This document shows positions 13,906 through 27,895 of a DNA stretch of 64,000 nucleotides, piece by piece. This DNA comes from Acanthaster planci (lineage: Eukaryota > Echinodermata > Asteroidea > Valvatida > Acanthasteridae), in the NCBI RefSeq assembly GCF_001949145.1, contig NW_019091571.1:145416-209415 (forward strand). Reading direction: 5' to 3'. Position numbers and translations under genes: made by a program. The notes beneath the pieces are model-generated. The model searched no databases, was not told the origin of the DNA, and saw only the letters and a program-made list of their open reading frames with translations. The number at the start of each line of letters is the position of its first letter. Within the stretch, counting starts at the first letter, position 1.

Positions 13906-16366
13906 CGTCAGTGGTTCCTTCTGTACCCCCCCTCAGTGGTTCCTTCCCGTCGCCAACTTACTTTTCACACTTGCAGCTGGCTACTGAATTTAACTCGGCG
14001 CAGAGCTTACTGCCAAGTGATTAAAACTATTTACAAGAATTACTTTTGTCTTTGTTAACGGCTTTGCTTCCTTATCTTATAAACTTTTGAGCAGTTTATC
14101 TGGGTGCAAAGAATGGAAGTTATGTCACAGGCTCAAGACGGTTCTATTAACTTTAAAAGGGCAGAAGGCATTTATCTATCAAGCAACGTTCAAGATATCG
14201 CACTATCTTGCTTCTTTCTCACTGTATTTTCGTCTTCTGCAGCTTGTAATTGCTAAAAATAACACCTCTCCTAAGTAAAACCACAACGTCAAAGGACCGC
14301 GACAAATAGGCCTCTACAGGGAATCCACTGGTAAACAAAACTGTTTGGCGTATACGAGTTGAAAGGATTGGTGCTTTGTAAACGACAGAGAGGTACATGC
14401 ACAAAGGTACGGAGATACAATAGAATCATCGATAACTGTACATTCGATCAAGCTGCGAGATCTATCAGCTGTGTCCCACTTAACTACAACCAGTCAGACT
14501 TTCAACAAACTTTGTTTATGGTTTACGTGAAACCTGTGCCCTCAGATGGCCGACGATTTTCTCCCCGGTTACATGAACATCTGACTGGTGGTGCCTGTCT
14601 CGAACCTAAAAGTCGAACGATCAGATGCCTTCCAAGATTTGCGTATCGATTCGATGACAGAGCTCTATCGCTAAGCTTGCGCTATTTCAATCGCCATTTC
14701 ATTTTTTAGAGGTAAGCTGATGCCAAACCGTCAATAGTACGCTGCTCATTATTCATTTATACGATCCCGTTTACTGAAGTGCTATTTTAGTCGTTTACGT
14801 CACCATGCATACATGCAAACTCAATGACAAATGTCACTTCTTCACCTGATCACTACCATTATTGTACACTTCAGGCACTGCGTGTCATTGCTTCGCACCA
14901 GACAATATTGTGAGTTAATCTTTCCCCAGCGCCTCAGACAGATAATTCCCCGTTTCCTAGGACGCTGAACAAAAATGTCAGGCTGATTGAATTTCAGTGC
15001 GATGGTTGTCTTCAGCAAGCTCTAATTTAAGCCAATCAACCCCCCCCGGAAAAAAACTGCAGGTGACCAAAAAAATTGACTGGAAGAAAACATCTCCAGC
15101 CTTCACAAATAACCCTACAGTGCTCTCAAGTATTTTTCATCTTAATAATAAATAAGTCTAAATTTTAGATTATTTATTTTAAAAGAAATCATTTTGTATT
15201 TGTAGGTAAAGAGTTCTATGCACGAACATTACTCATTTTTCTCCTGCAGTAGCTTATTATCCATCAGAAAGTGTCACGTCCTAAAAAGTCAAACTGAGCT
15301 GGCAAAGTGTCCTTTACTTCGAAACCTTTATCCCGCCTGGAATTTTTCAGACTATGCAATTTCACAGGGTTTGCGCAACTCATAACACTTTATGCACCGG
15401 CAACTGTTGAAGAAAATTCATTTTCAAAGAAAACCATTGCAGTGACAGGTGAATACAATTTCTGAAATTTATCATGCCAAACACTATAATACTGCAGCCT
15501 ACCTACAGGCCAAGTGCAGAGTTACTCCATCTGCCCGTGGTTAGAACGACACCTGGGGTCGCAATCGCATCTCACTGGCATGACAGAACCTAATCTAAAA
15601 GTACATGTACAGGTGACAACGTACAGTGCAACTTCAGAATGGGTGGTATCACCATGGTGTTACCAACTCACCTTTTATGTTATTTCCCAATCTAGTCACC
15701 AAAGTCGAGATGAAGAATATGACGCCTAGAAATACCAGCCTTCTGCCCATAAACAATCCCCGAGTGCGCCTCATAATCTCTTGACACACGCTGTGTGTAT
15801 AGCCGACCACCACTGAAAGACCGAGAGCTAGAAATCACAGCAGCGCAGACTCTATTTGTTTATGGGTAATCCCGAGCTTTGTCACCGCCGCAGCGAGCAG
15901 CAATGACCCGGTGATTCCAACACCACCGAATGGACCGTAGCGTCCAACGCTTTCCTCTTCTCGGATCACCCACGATGGAACCTACAGAGCGTCTGTTGAC
16001 ACAACCAGTTCAGATTTTCCATAATCCAACTCAGATGTGCTTTCTCGATCAATTCGTCAGTGAGAAATGAGCAGAATATTTGTTCAGTGTTTGGAAATGT
16101 AGAGCGTCTGGTTCAGCCACTTTCATGCACAGGGCACACACCTCGCGCACACAGCACTTCGCTTGACGTTTTGCACCCAGCTTTTTTTTTTTATTTTTTA
16201 TTTTATACACAATGCAAGTGTACAATGTTCGTTACAAGAGAAATCCCCACGTGAGTGTCCGGGCACTTGGCATACGATATGGTACAGGGTGCATGTACAT
16301 GTATGCACTATCCCATGATATGCGCGCTATGCGAGTCAGCTGCGTTGAGGAAAAAAAATCCCTCAG
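13906..16366. other. No gene recognised
   Basis: A more GC-rich patch at 15870-15985 carries a minus-strand frame with the hydrophobic stretch ITGSLLLAAAVTKLGI, but no splice sites or start define it as an exon. Confidence 0.5.
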
Positions 16367-16425
16367 CCAATTGAATGACCGGAATCGGTTTCCCATGGTG
16401 ACGTGAGCCCTGGGAAGTGACGTCA
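16367..16425 (+). promoter_or_regulatory. CCAAT + double CRE cluster
   Basis: CCAAT (16367-16371), TGACGTGA (16399-16406) and a perfect palindromic CRE TGACGTCA (16418-16425) lie within 60 bp in locally CpG-containing DNA. CREB/ATF factors bind such sites and NF-Y binds CCAAT; both favour positions just upstream of transcription starts. No convincing exon could be joined on either strand, so the gene served is unknown. Confidence 0.4.
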
Positions 16426-16849
16426 ATGGGATGGAGAGAAAAGAAAAGCCGCCACAGTCGGCTGAACTTTTAGGCCGACAATCCGAAGCGTAAACAGAGT
16501 GTGAAAATAATAACTCGAGGGTCGCGCAAAGATCAGATTGTGTATCTCAGAGTCAACAAAAAACGGCGAGTAAAAATGTCTCGCGTGTATGTCCCCACGG
16601 TTACACTACCAAAAGACTTCCCGATGCCACAACTACAGTTTTTGCTTTGTATAATCATTAATAGGCCACTACATATCGGGGTCTGACTGGTTATGGAAGC
16701 AGAGCATGCACCAAAAAAAATTAATTAAGAATAAAAGGTTTGCGCAAAGTATTGAATGGTCAAAGAATTCGACAAGGACGGTGGCCCTATAAATTAATCA
16801 ATATGAGCTACGCAGCGCGAAGGATCTTTTCTATGAGTCAAGATTTGGG

Positions 16850-17085
16850 CCGTTTTCCAATACTCAACTTCGGCTCCGTCTCAGGCTTCAACTGTTTTTT
16901 AACTAGCTGACGTTGAAGCTGTAAGCGCAGTAATTAGTTTAATGGTGCCACAAAACATCAAATAAGATGCAAGGGAGCCAGAAATTACAGTAATCCAATT
17001 TAATTTAAACCCTTCAGGCCCACAATCGGGGATTGGTTTTGGCAACGAAGCCTAAGACGGAGCCCAAGTCGAGTATTGGAAAAGG
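16850..17085. mobile_element. MITE family A, copy 1
   Basis: About 236 bp with inverted ends CCGTTTTCCAATACTCAA and TTGGAAAAGG preceded by GTCGAGTA. Shared interior blocks with the copy at 42484-42721 include GGTGCCACAAAACATCA and AGTAATCCAATTTAATTT. It lies in opposite orientation to that copy. A target-site duplication is not clear here, which suggests an older insertion. Confidence 0.8.
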
Positions 17086-20000
17086 GCCTTGGCCAAGATC
17101 CACTATAGAGCGTCGCATGGTGACACAAACATTATGTACCCTATAATGTGAAACTTATAATGTGCATGAGATTGTTGGTCAAGCAATTTTGACCTGGATT
17201 TTTACAGTGAACAACTGTGGATGTGCTTGTATAGCAGATTATTACTGGTATTCTTGAGAAGCCAAAGTCTGCGGGAAACGAGTCACAGGTTTAAAATATA
17301 TGAGAAAAAGCATCGTGTGACAGTTTGCGGTATGGCCGGCAAATTATCCACTCATCTGATGGAAGCCACTTATTTCCGTACTCACCAACTCCATGAAATC
17401 CAGGGCTCCTCGAAGACCGGAAAACACGTGCCAACACTATTTAAAGTATGTCCTTTGCCTCCCTTCCGCTTTACAAAAATGTTTTGTAATAAATAGTAGA
17501 AGCTTTCATAAATTTGTCCAGTATTGTATGCTCCCTAAAGAAAGTTAACAATTAATTTCTCATTTGTAACCCCAAGTTAATGTGCACTTTTCCAAAGCAG
17601 TCTACGTTAATCACCAAAAAAGGTGGCAGAGGTAAACGGTATATACCAATAGTAAATAAATAATGAATGTTTATGAGTGCAGTGGTAAGAATAATTTCAT
17701 GAGGTGACAGATGAAATGATCCATTCCACTGGGCTTCGCCTCGTGGAAGCGATCAGTTCATCACCGTATGAAATTTTTCTTAGTCAGTGCACGAATGTGA
17801 AATATTCATTGTTTGATTTATACAATACCTGCATAAATCTTCTTCTGTTCGGAGAGCAAATAGTCTATGGTCGAGTTTGGGCGGTCTGTTCTCGTGTGTT
17901 CACGAACAGCTCGATTTGTTGTTCGTGGGTCGGCCGCTCTAACGCTGGGACAACTTGAAACAACCGGTTATCGCTGGTAGTTAGTGGCAAGCCACATGCA
18001 ACATGGCGGCGTCTATGTACGTTCTTCGAAGGTTAATGTTTGGATAACTTGGCTGAATTCTGTTTTGTTTTAAAAAGAACCTTCATTACTGTGTCATGGA
18101 AAATTATTAATATTATTTAAAAAAAAAAATTCCCACTGTGTCTCCGGCTTTGTAAACCACCTCACTATTTTTGCGACTGTTCAAAAATCACAATCCCACT
18201 AGTGTTTCCGTGTTCCTGTAAAACCCTGACGAGGAGGTGGTGAGTGATTCTGTTCTGGGAACAGTGTTCTTGGGTCGTGTTCCCGCTGTTCCATCGAGAG
18301 TATAAGAGAGCCGTGTCTAGAACAGGCCGCCCGAACTTGACCTATAGGTCTAACTCGCCTATTAACATCCGTCAGTTTACGAAACAGATTCGTATCCGAA
18401 GTTCTACGCTCTGGTATAGTACCGTGCAATGTTCGACCGTATTTTGGGGAATGGGGGACAGGAATCAATCAGGTGAAATGAAGATCTATCCAACAGGTCC
18501 CATTGAACAGAAAGAATAATTCGATGACGTGATCAACGATCCACCAATCAGCTGACGGGGATTTATGCAAGTATTGAACAAAACGTGTTATTATAATAAG
18601 AAAGCGCTTGTTGCACACTAACAAATATATGCATGTATTACTTGATCAACAATCATTGTGAAAAGCAAGGTATGCAAATTATTTATTCTGTCGGTTTTCC
18701 CCCGTGGTTATACATACTCTCTGTCTGAAACTCATAAGGGAGCAGTTTCCATTTAAGTCAGCCATAGAGCCCGGCTTATCAATCAGGAGAGGGTCGGATA
18801 TCTTGCTTTTACAGAAAGGATGTGCAGGACCCCTTTAATGGCTTCTACATGTCGATGCGGTGCACTTGGTAATTAGTTTCGAATGTTAACGGATAAGTGG
18901 TAGAGAGGTTTCACCTTGAATCGACAAAAATAGCTCATAAAATGATCACAGTATGATCACTTTGACCTCGTAAAATTTAATCCGTGAAAACAGACCTTTT
19001 TTTCTGACAGAGAAAAAAATCCAATTTATAAAAAGAAAATCAGAAAAATAATTCTAGAAAAGTGTGTACTTGATTTTGGATTTTCCGGTTTGTCCAGTAA
19101 AGACTCGTTAGCCTATGTAATATGCTCTTTTCCAGACCACATCAAGTACTTCCAGTATCACTACAGACCTTTTTCGCCCACGTGACTGAATTGCGCTAAA
19201 TGCAAATAATACCACCATGTGTGGACCGCTTTGGCCATGGTGATCGCCTATATTCCTAGGGGCAGCTTCAACCACGTGCAAACGCACGTGCGAAGCTGCA
19301 CGTTTGACTAGTTTATAGGTAGATTACCATCACAACACTTTGCACTCACTACGACCATCACAACACATCATAGGTCCAGCACGATCGTTACATAGCAGGG
19401 AAAAGGTACAGGTCTATACCGTCAGTGTGACGGATGTGTCAAATAAGATGTGTTGGGGAAACCCCTATCGCCAGTCCTGCGCGTTGGAATGGTACACGTG
19501 GCAAGCGGAGGTATGCATTTACTACACGCATCCGTTGCATATGAAATCCTCATAACTTACAAGGGTGGTGTCTGGCCTGGGGCAATTGTTAAGATTCAGT
19601 TATTCTTGCGAAACTAGATTTCAACTGCATATTCAAACTGAGCACATTTGGCTGGACTGAAATACTGGGGTTGTCTGCCCCAAATCCTGAGCATATAATT
19701 ACTGAAACATTTTGGGTTTTACCCCAGTTCTTGTCTTGACCGTAAAATTGTTTTAAGAGTGTACTGCTGTTTTACTTCCCGTCCATTTTCGCACGGGAAT
19801 TGTTCTAAAAGTTTGTTCTGACTACCTGTGCATATAATGGTGAGGCGGACCGCAACCTACAGCAACTCGATTCAATGTCAAAATCGATCGTGGTTCTCTT
19901 CAGATTCGAATCTGCTGACCAACCATGGTGAGCTCAGTGTTCAAATGGTTGAGACTTAAACACTTGTACAGAGGAGGACCGTTAGCTCAAACCTGCTTGG

Positions 20001-23000
20001 CATCATTCGCAGTAGTGTTTTGTACAGCGGCCAGGGCCCAGCCATGGTAAAAAAATAACCAGCAATGGGTAAAGCCTGAATGCTAACATGTACCCATTGG
20101 GGTATCTAAGGGAAGGGGCTGAGAGTACTCCACCTCCGATGGATTTTTAATTAAAACAATATTTCATTTCATTTGTTTTTTAGTTTTTTTTCAACTGAGA
20201 TTACTTCATTTAGGTGAGTAGGAAGAAACTAATCGGTATATAAAATTATCAAATAAGGCTATATTTTTTTCTCCGGCATTATTATGTTGAATTTGCTTTT
20301 GAATTTGCCCCCCCCCACACACCAAAAGCTGGATATGCCACTGAATGTACCCTACGGTATTTGACAAAAAAAAAACATTCTATTTTAGTCAACCAGAGAA
20401 GTGCTCAATTTGAGTACTATAACCGGGTGAAGAATTGCTCTCTGCAAATCAGAACTTGGTAATAGTTCACAACATATACATATCACTGACAATGTGTTAA
20501 TGATCAAGCCGGGGGATACTGATGTTTAGCGTGTGGTCCATGCCTTGCGGTACCACTCACGAGAATGGTTACTTTAGAGTGACAATCCTGCGGCTGGATT
20601 CGAGAGAGCGCGCATAGGGTAATTTTCATGTTTCCCGAACTAACTATTCGAGGAATTAGGAGTTTCTTATTTTACACGGTGACCTGCAGGAATTTTCGAC
20701 ACATTTCCCCATCAAACGATGCACTATCTATCCAAAACTAAAATTGGAAATAATGGGCATGTTTGGCGACCCGAACAATGAATTTGTTTCAGCTTTGAGC
20801 GTTTTTTTTTGGGGGGGGGGATAAGCCGACAATTTTTGTCGCCCCCTCAATGAGTGAATATTACATTTCAAAATATACACGCAGCGAATGAAAGCAATAC
20901 TTTAGAACGTATGTGAAAAGAGAGAGCAGCACTGATGAGACACATGCTAGATATTGAGTGAAATGATGTTCATCAACAGTGTGGTCTGCTTTCTTGCTTT
21001 GCCTCTGTCAGATGACGTAACCGTGTGAGGCGGCCATTGAAAATGAACAAAGCCAGAAAACCTGAGAGAAAATGATCATCAAAGTTACACTCCTGTACAT
21101 TCTTTATGGCCTGCTCACGCTTCTTGCCGCCAAGGCCATTTGTGCACATGCTTGCATAATTATGAAGTTATTAGTGAAAAGGTCTATTATGAAGGAAAAC
21201 CGGAATCGCTAAGCACTGAGAGCAGCTTACTGCCCGAGTCGTCCTCCGCACGAATACAAGTAGAACTGAATCATCTTACCAACGATTCTATCTGATCAGA
21301 ACTCGAGAAAAAAATAGGGGTCACTATGCTACGAGTGAAGCAGTTAATTCACATGTATGGCTTTAACCGCTTCCACCTCTGAAAGAAAAACGGCTCTACT
21401 CGATAACGAGCCCGGGGAATGAATGATTTGCGAGCCATCAGATCTAGGTATACGCAGGAATGACGTCCGTGTTTAGGCGGCTCCCGAAAAACCGTTGTTG
21501 GGTATTACTGTCAACGAACAAAAAAAATCTCTCTCAGACGGAGGCTTCACTCTGTACCTTTACCGGTGGGGGCATTTTTCGATCTATACATCTGTGATGT
21601 GATACACCCATATACGAAAACACATCACATAACCACCTGCGGTTGTCTTTTCATCTATGATGTGATATATGATTTAACAACGCCGATGTACCAACACTCA
21701 CGAAACAGATTGATAAATAAACCAAGACCTTACCTCTGTCGATGGCTTCTACAAATGTCACGCCACAAGGTTTTCCGCTGTTTTGAATATAAAAATATAA
21801 GAATCGTGTCGAGGGAAGATGATGGACGAGAACTAGAAAGTGCTCGGGTATAGAATATTTTCCATACCGACCTGGTGTATCTTTCAAGATATTTCTTCTC
21901 TGTATGCTTCCATATATCAGTGAACTCGAAGAGAACATCACACACAAAAGAGAGAAGTAGGTCAAGGGCGGATACAGAGGAGGGGCGGGGCAACGAGGGC
22001 CACGCCCCCATAAAAAGTAAGGTAAAGTTATTTTTAAGTTTTAATGGAAAACTAATGACAGAAAGGCGATTGTTTGGAAGAATAAAGTTCCTTCTCCTTC
22101 CAAACACGTGTACAAAGCCCCTAAATTTAACGTTACCCCGTGGACAGCCTAGGTTATAGGCCTACGTTTCTGCTCGGCAAGAAAAAAATTTGCTCCCGAA
22201 AAACTGGTTCGGGGTCCGCCCCAAAAAGGGTACATTTACAAGCCTAAACGTTAAAATTCATCCAATATCTTGGACATGTGAAAAGGACGTGGACAATTCT
22301 TTTGCAACATTAAACATAAGCATTAATTACGGCAACTTGCATTCAACATGCAATTATTCCTACTGTCTGTGAGTGTGAGGGGAATGCTGTCTTTTTCGTG
22401 TTGGCTGTCCTAACATTATATAATCATGTATCCAGGGTGTTGCTTGCTAGCTGGTAGTGTTTTAGCCCCATTTAGGTTAAAGTTACCCATTACTATGCAG
22501 ACACTAATAAGATAATATTCGGTGACTCAAAATTCACTGCTTATGACGTATTTTCAACAAGCTGGCGTTGCATTTGTGATTTACTGTCACCGTTCCGTTT
22601 ATGCATTTATTCTCTATACCTTGTTCCAATTTCGCTTTCCCTCAGCACACGTCTCATTTTTTGCTGTGAAATTCTACAGCCCGTTAGATTCGGCTGCTCT
22701 GAATTCCCCTTGGCCATGCTACTGCCTGAGAGATCTTCTCCATGCATGCTTGAACACCTACTGTCTAGCGAGGCTTCAACTTGAGAAGGGTGCTCTAATG
22801 CAGCTTGATCTGCCTGGGACTGTTAAAGTTTGATTTTTTTCACCACTATCTAATCGTACGGACGCCCTGGCAAAGGGGACAAAATTTGGAACGCTCCAGA
22901 CTGAACAGGCCTCACTTGCACGATGCCGACATTATAATTTGATAATTGGCAACTATTAATTTACACACATCTCCTGCTTCCAAACGTTTCTGTCTTGAGG

Positions 23001-23922
23001 AAGAAGCCACAACAACTTCCACTCGGGACAACTGTGACTAGGGCCTACTGTCATTACCTGACCACTGACTCTCAAATTTTCATCAAATACCACTGCAATT
23101 ATTTATAGATCTTTCGACAAAATGAGATCAAAGTGCCCGTGGAGAGCGAGAACTTTAACCAACATAGCTCCCCCTATGATCTGTTGACACAATGATGTAA
23201 TTTATATTCATGGCTAGATACCACGGCATTAGAGATTGCCTAGAGATTGAAGTCATTGACCATGACCTTATCGGCCCCAAGCTGGACCAAAAGAGGGCAC
23301 TATTTTCTTGGGGATACTGTGCATCGCTGGTTCACGAACGACTATGACACGCAAGCGTTGCAGTCGCATCGCTACCAACAAAATGAACACTCCCAATCCA
23401 AATGGCTCTTTAAGTTTTCAACCGCATGACCGTATCGACATGACCGATAAGGCCGGGGGCGATTCTGCTCATGGCGGTACATTTGGTCTAAATAAACTGC
23501 CGTTCGAAAACAGCGCAGAGTGCTATAAAAACCCTTGACACAAAAAGGGAAGCTTATGTCTTCAATACATGGCGGCGCTGTGTTACTCTCACCGATTTTT
23601 TTGTTTTGACTTGAAACCAAAGACATGCAACAACCATGCCATGCGCAACCTCGCATGCATGGGCAAGCATGTGTACCAGATATTCCAATAAGGATGAAGT
23701 TCCGTTGCTCCACTGTTATTCTGGAACTAAGATGATTCGGGCTGCCATTGCTGAGTAAGATTTGAGTGTAAGAGTTGCTCCTGTCAGCCTATTTCCAATA
23801 CTGACTTGTAGCCTTGGATGTCATACAAAAAAGTCTGGACTAGCAATACTTTTTTATTGCCTGAAGCCACTGGCAGCCATCTTATCAGGCCGAATAGACA
23901 AATGATTGTTGGATCGCATGCC
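17086..23922. other. No gene established
   Basis: Contains a possible plus-strand start at 18003 (see findings) and homopolymer runs (20310, 20800). A GGGGCGGGGC / GCCACGCCCCC pair near 21984-22010 may mark a repeat. Nothing else is supported. Confidence 0.5.
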
Positions 23923-23928
23923 ATTGTA

Positions 23929-26309
23929 TATGGAGCGTCAAAAGTGGACAACCCCATTTTCTCATTTTCTGCTTGTAGATTTTCGGGATTTTGGACTTTG
24001 CCTAAAGTATTTTTTAAAAACGCAATTTTCCACTAGGAGAAATTTGGATTTTACTTTAACAACTCTCGTAGTGCGTCAAAAACGGACAACTGAAAACTTC
24101 AAATTCCCACAGGCAAAATTACTGTCATGCTCCAAAGGTGCACAACCCCATTTTCTCATTTTTTGGTATTAGATTTTAGGGTTTGGGGAATTTGCGTAAA
24201 GCATTTTCAAAAACTCAATTTTCTGGTAGCAAAAATTGGGATTTTACTGTAAGAAGTCTACGCAGCGCGTCAAAAAAGGACAACTAAATTCTTCAAACTT
24301 CCACTAGCAAATTTTATTTGATGCTCCCAAAGAGGACAACCCCTTTTTCTCATTTTCTGCCAGAAGATTTTCGGGTTTTTTGAAGTTGCACCATCCCTTT
24401 TCAGAAAACCCAATTTTCTGCTAGCAGAAATTTGGATTTTACTTTGACGACTGCAAGGTGGTCCAAAAGTGGACAAGTTAAGAACTGGAAGGACACTTTT
24501 CTCCCCATGTTGAAATGGAACAGTCTTGGGAAGATTGGCATCACCCGACCCTGAAAAAAAATATTATGTCGACGAAAGTTGCGAAGTGGCTGCCAGAGTG
24601 ACGGTCCTTTGTAGTAGTACTGCAAACATGCGGAGCCGTCTGTTGACGGGCATCAGGCGTCATTTGGACATTCCCTTGCTGCTTTTTCATGCAACTTGTA
24701 TTTCCATCTAGCCGATTTTGTGAAAAAGATCAGACCTTCTTCACGTCAAGGATGTGAATTTTATGGGATTTATCGGAGGGGAGTATTATTTTAAAGGAAA
24801 TTATTAAAAATAAGATGTCAAGGATTGACGAAAATTATGAACTGAGTATAGTGGAAGTTACTCGGAGTGCCAAAAGTGGAACAACCATATTTTTTTTATA
24901 TATATATTCAGATATAAGATTTGTTACACAATCCACCATCCATGCATTTCACAGTACATGTATCCGATGACTGCTCCGGGACGTCACCTGAAACTTTGTG
25001 TTTTCATTGCATTAATATCTCTTCACATTGTCACTTTGAATCATTTGTCTTCATATTAATGACCCAGGCCTCCACTATAAATGCCCACTTGTACTGATAA
25101 CTTGAACAAATATTTGTATGATAAATATTAAATTAACTTGATGTCATCTCATTGACCGACTGGTGTACTGACTGAAAGATTTATTGTCGCCGTGGCTATC
25201 CGTTTTTGTGATTGGAATTATTGGCTGAATACGTGTTTTGGAATTTGTGGGGTGTCAACATTAGTTCAGCAAGTTCAAAATGTATTTTAATGTTTCCCAT
25301 TTTAACTTTCTCTATTTTTCCCCTTTTTGAAACTCGTGGTTCACTTGATTTAACAGCACTTAGCTTCTTCTCTCAACACGACGTTTTGCAATTCAGACCT
25401 TTTTTCATTCCACAACAAATTCAAGTATACTACTGGACAAAGACAAAATGGTTTGTTACAGCTAGCATCGTTTATGGGACACATATCATCATGTGCTCAG
25501 TTATTTAAAACGGAAATGTCCGACGGGAAGCCGCCACCATCTTTCTAAGTGCACGGGTGCTGAGGAGTTTGCTGTACCAAAGAGGACTGTCAGGCTTTCG
25601 GCGGGCGGTTTCTATAAGTCGCTCAATAGTACTTATCCACATTTTTTTTCCAAGCTGTAACGCCATCCGTCAGACCACTGACCCTCTACCGTTAATTTTG
25701 GATGCCCATCTTCCCAAGACCGTTCCATTCTGAGCATAGGGAGCGCAGTGGTCGTTTCAGTTTTCAACTTGTCCACTTTTGGATCACCCCACCGTCGGCA
25801 AAGTAAAATCCAAATTTCTGCTAGCAGAAAATTGGGTTATATGACAAGGGTTGGTGTAACTTTTAAAAAAATGAACATCTACAAAAACCTCTGCGAAAAG
25901 GAGAAAATGGGGTTTTCCTCTTCGGGAGCATCAAATAAAATTTGCTAGTGGAAATTTGAAGTTTTTAGTTGTCCACTTTTGACGCGCTACAAAGACTTCT
26001 TCGAGTAAATTCCCAATTTTTGCTAGCAGAAAAGTGAGTTTTTGAAATTGCTTTATGCAAATTCCCAAAACCCAAAAATCTTCTAGCAAAAAATGGGGTT
26101 GTCCGCTTTTGGAGCATGACAGTAATTTTGCCAGTGGGAATTTGAAGTTTTTAGTTGTCCACTTTTGACGCACCATGAGAGTTGCTAAAGTAAAATCCAA
26201 ATTTCTGCTGGCGGAAAATTGCGTTTTTTGAAAATGCTATACGTCCAAAATCCGAAAATCTACTAGCAGAAAATGAGAAAATGGGGCTGTCCACTTTTGA
26301 CGCTCCATA
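23929..26309. mobile_element. Foldback DNA element with tandem-repeat arms
   Basis: Two inverted arms of about 0.6 kb (23929-24545 and 25697-26309) surround a loop of about 1.15 kb. Both ends read TATGGAGCGTCAAAAGTG inwards. The 6-bp sequence ATTGTA stands directly outside both ends (23923-23928 and 26310-26315), a clear target-site duplication. Each arm is built of about three tandem units of roughly 193 bp, each carrying an end-like motif (GTCAAAAGTGGACAACCCC or variant) and an AGCAGAAATTTGGATTTTAC block. No transposase is seen in the loop; one 98-codon frame at 25212-25508 is not recognised. It is probably non-autonomous. Confidence 0.85.
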
Positions 26310-26315
26310 ATTGTA

Positions 26316-27895
26316 ACTATTGTTGCCAAAACTGATTTGGTACAATGGCCAGCAAGCCTAGGTATTACCTTTGTATTCAGCATGGTAAGATGGCCGCCGG
26401 TGGCTTCAAAGACCTATGTAGCTTGATTAAGAACATGGAGGACTTCAATGCCACTGCGATTCAATCATTTTGTTTTTACCAGGTCAGGATAAGACCCAAA
26501 AGGGTAGAGCAATATTTTAAAATATTGTATGACTTTTATTTCATTATTTGGCATGAAAATCCCACAGGCCTACGGGTGCGTGAGCGTTACAATAACCGAA
26601 ATTGTGCGAGTCTCACACTTTGTGAGTGAGAGTCATGGGCTTTGTCTTTAAACGAACACTCTCAAGTGATAAATTCATCACAGTATTTGTAAATCCTGTT
26701 TTAAAACATTGCAATGTTTTATTTCATGGGCGTAAAATAAGAAACTAAATTGGTGCCTGCTGACTCACACAACAGGGTTTTAATCACCAAAATGACGAAT
26801 GCCAATTTTTTTGACCCAATCTTACCTCATTCAAACTATCCACTGCTGTCAATCATAAAACCTTCACTAAAGTGACCTTATTTTTATCTGTAGGAAGAGT
26901 CCTTCCATTGAGGAAAATCCATTAATCTCTAGTATCGAACACAAAACCCTACGGTAGCAAACCAATGTTACAGAGGAAACTCTCCTTTTTTCCAGTCTGT
27001 ATCATTTAATACCAGTCTGTGTTCTATACTTAGAGCACTACGTGAATTTTAGGGTGATGAAATACTTCCAAGTTGGGGGTCTCTTGACTGTCTGCTAAAT
27101 GATCAATAACTTAACGAGTACCCTCTTTGCTGACGTTTTATCCCTGTCAGGTAGCCTGACCTAGCTTCATTTACTTTCAAGCAATTTGTCTCTACATTGA
27201 TTGGGTTGTTGACTATTTTCATGTCTCCACTATCATCCTTATTTCATATAGCAGTCAGACACTGCATGACAATTAAAACACTACTCATTTTAAAGGCAGA
27301 TATGACAACTTAATTCTAGCATGACAATTCATTCATGCATAATGCACAATCCAGACAAAATGTTACCATAAAAACGAACAACACACGTATCTGCGAGGCA
27401 TAGGGATAACGTTAGGAAAGACAAACAAGAACAGCCAAGGAAACTTACTTGAAAACTGCAGGCAGCGAAGTAGACACTGCTAATTTAAGTAAGCACAGAT
27501 CACAAACCTGATGACACTGAAATTAATAGTTCTCAGCTCCTGGGTTGTAAAATCTAATCAAAATTTTGCCAATTCTGGGAATTCTCAGCTTCCATACTAA
27601 ATGTAGATATTACAGCTGTTGCAAGGATGTCCTCTTAAGTGATATAAATAAATCAACACCTGAATACCTGTTCTGGAAGCACTGATGTCCAACACTTCCC
27701 ATTTCAGCCCTCCAAGAGCATAGTGAATAATAAAAAGGCGAAACATAAATACAACAGAGACACTACGGCTATTTGCACATGAGAAACACAGATGTAGTCA
27801 TTTACAAGGAATAATACGCATGACTCCAATTCAATTCACCACATGCATCCTTAAGTACTTGCAATTGTAAGAGATGTACAGAATTTACTTCGACA
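26316..27895. other. 3' flank/UTR of minus gene, and a possible plus start
   Basis: Lower-coordinate continuation of the terminal minus exon; the 3' UTR probably ends between 26.7 and 27.0 kb on the evidence of AATAAA/ATTAAA-type signals. A plus-strand ATG in YY1-like context is at 26390 (see findings). Confidence 0.4.

Noticed and set aside
15870-15985. Minus-strand hydrophobic frame (ITGSLLLAAAVTKLGI)
   Set aside because: No donor and no start codon; a single hydrophobic run in a GC-richer patch is not enough.
25212-25508. 98-codon frame in the foldback loop as a transposase
   Set aside because: No DDE, HTH or zinc-finger motif visible; likely chance.
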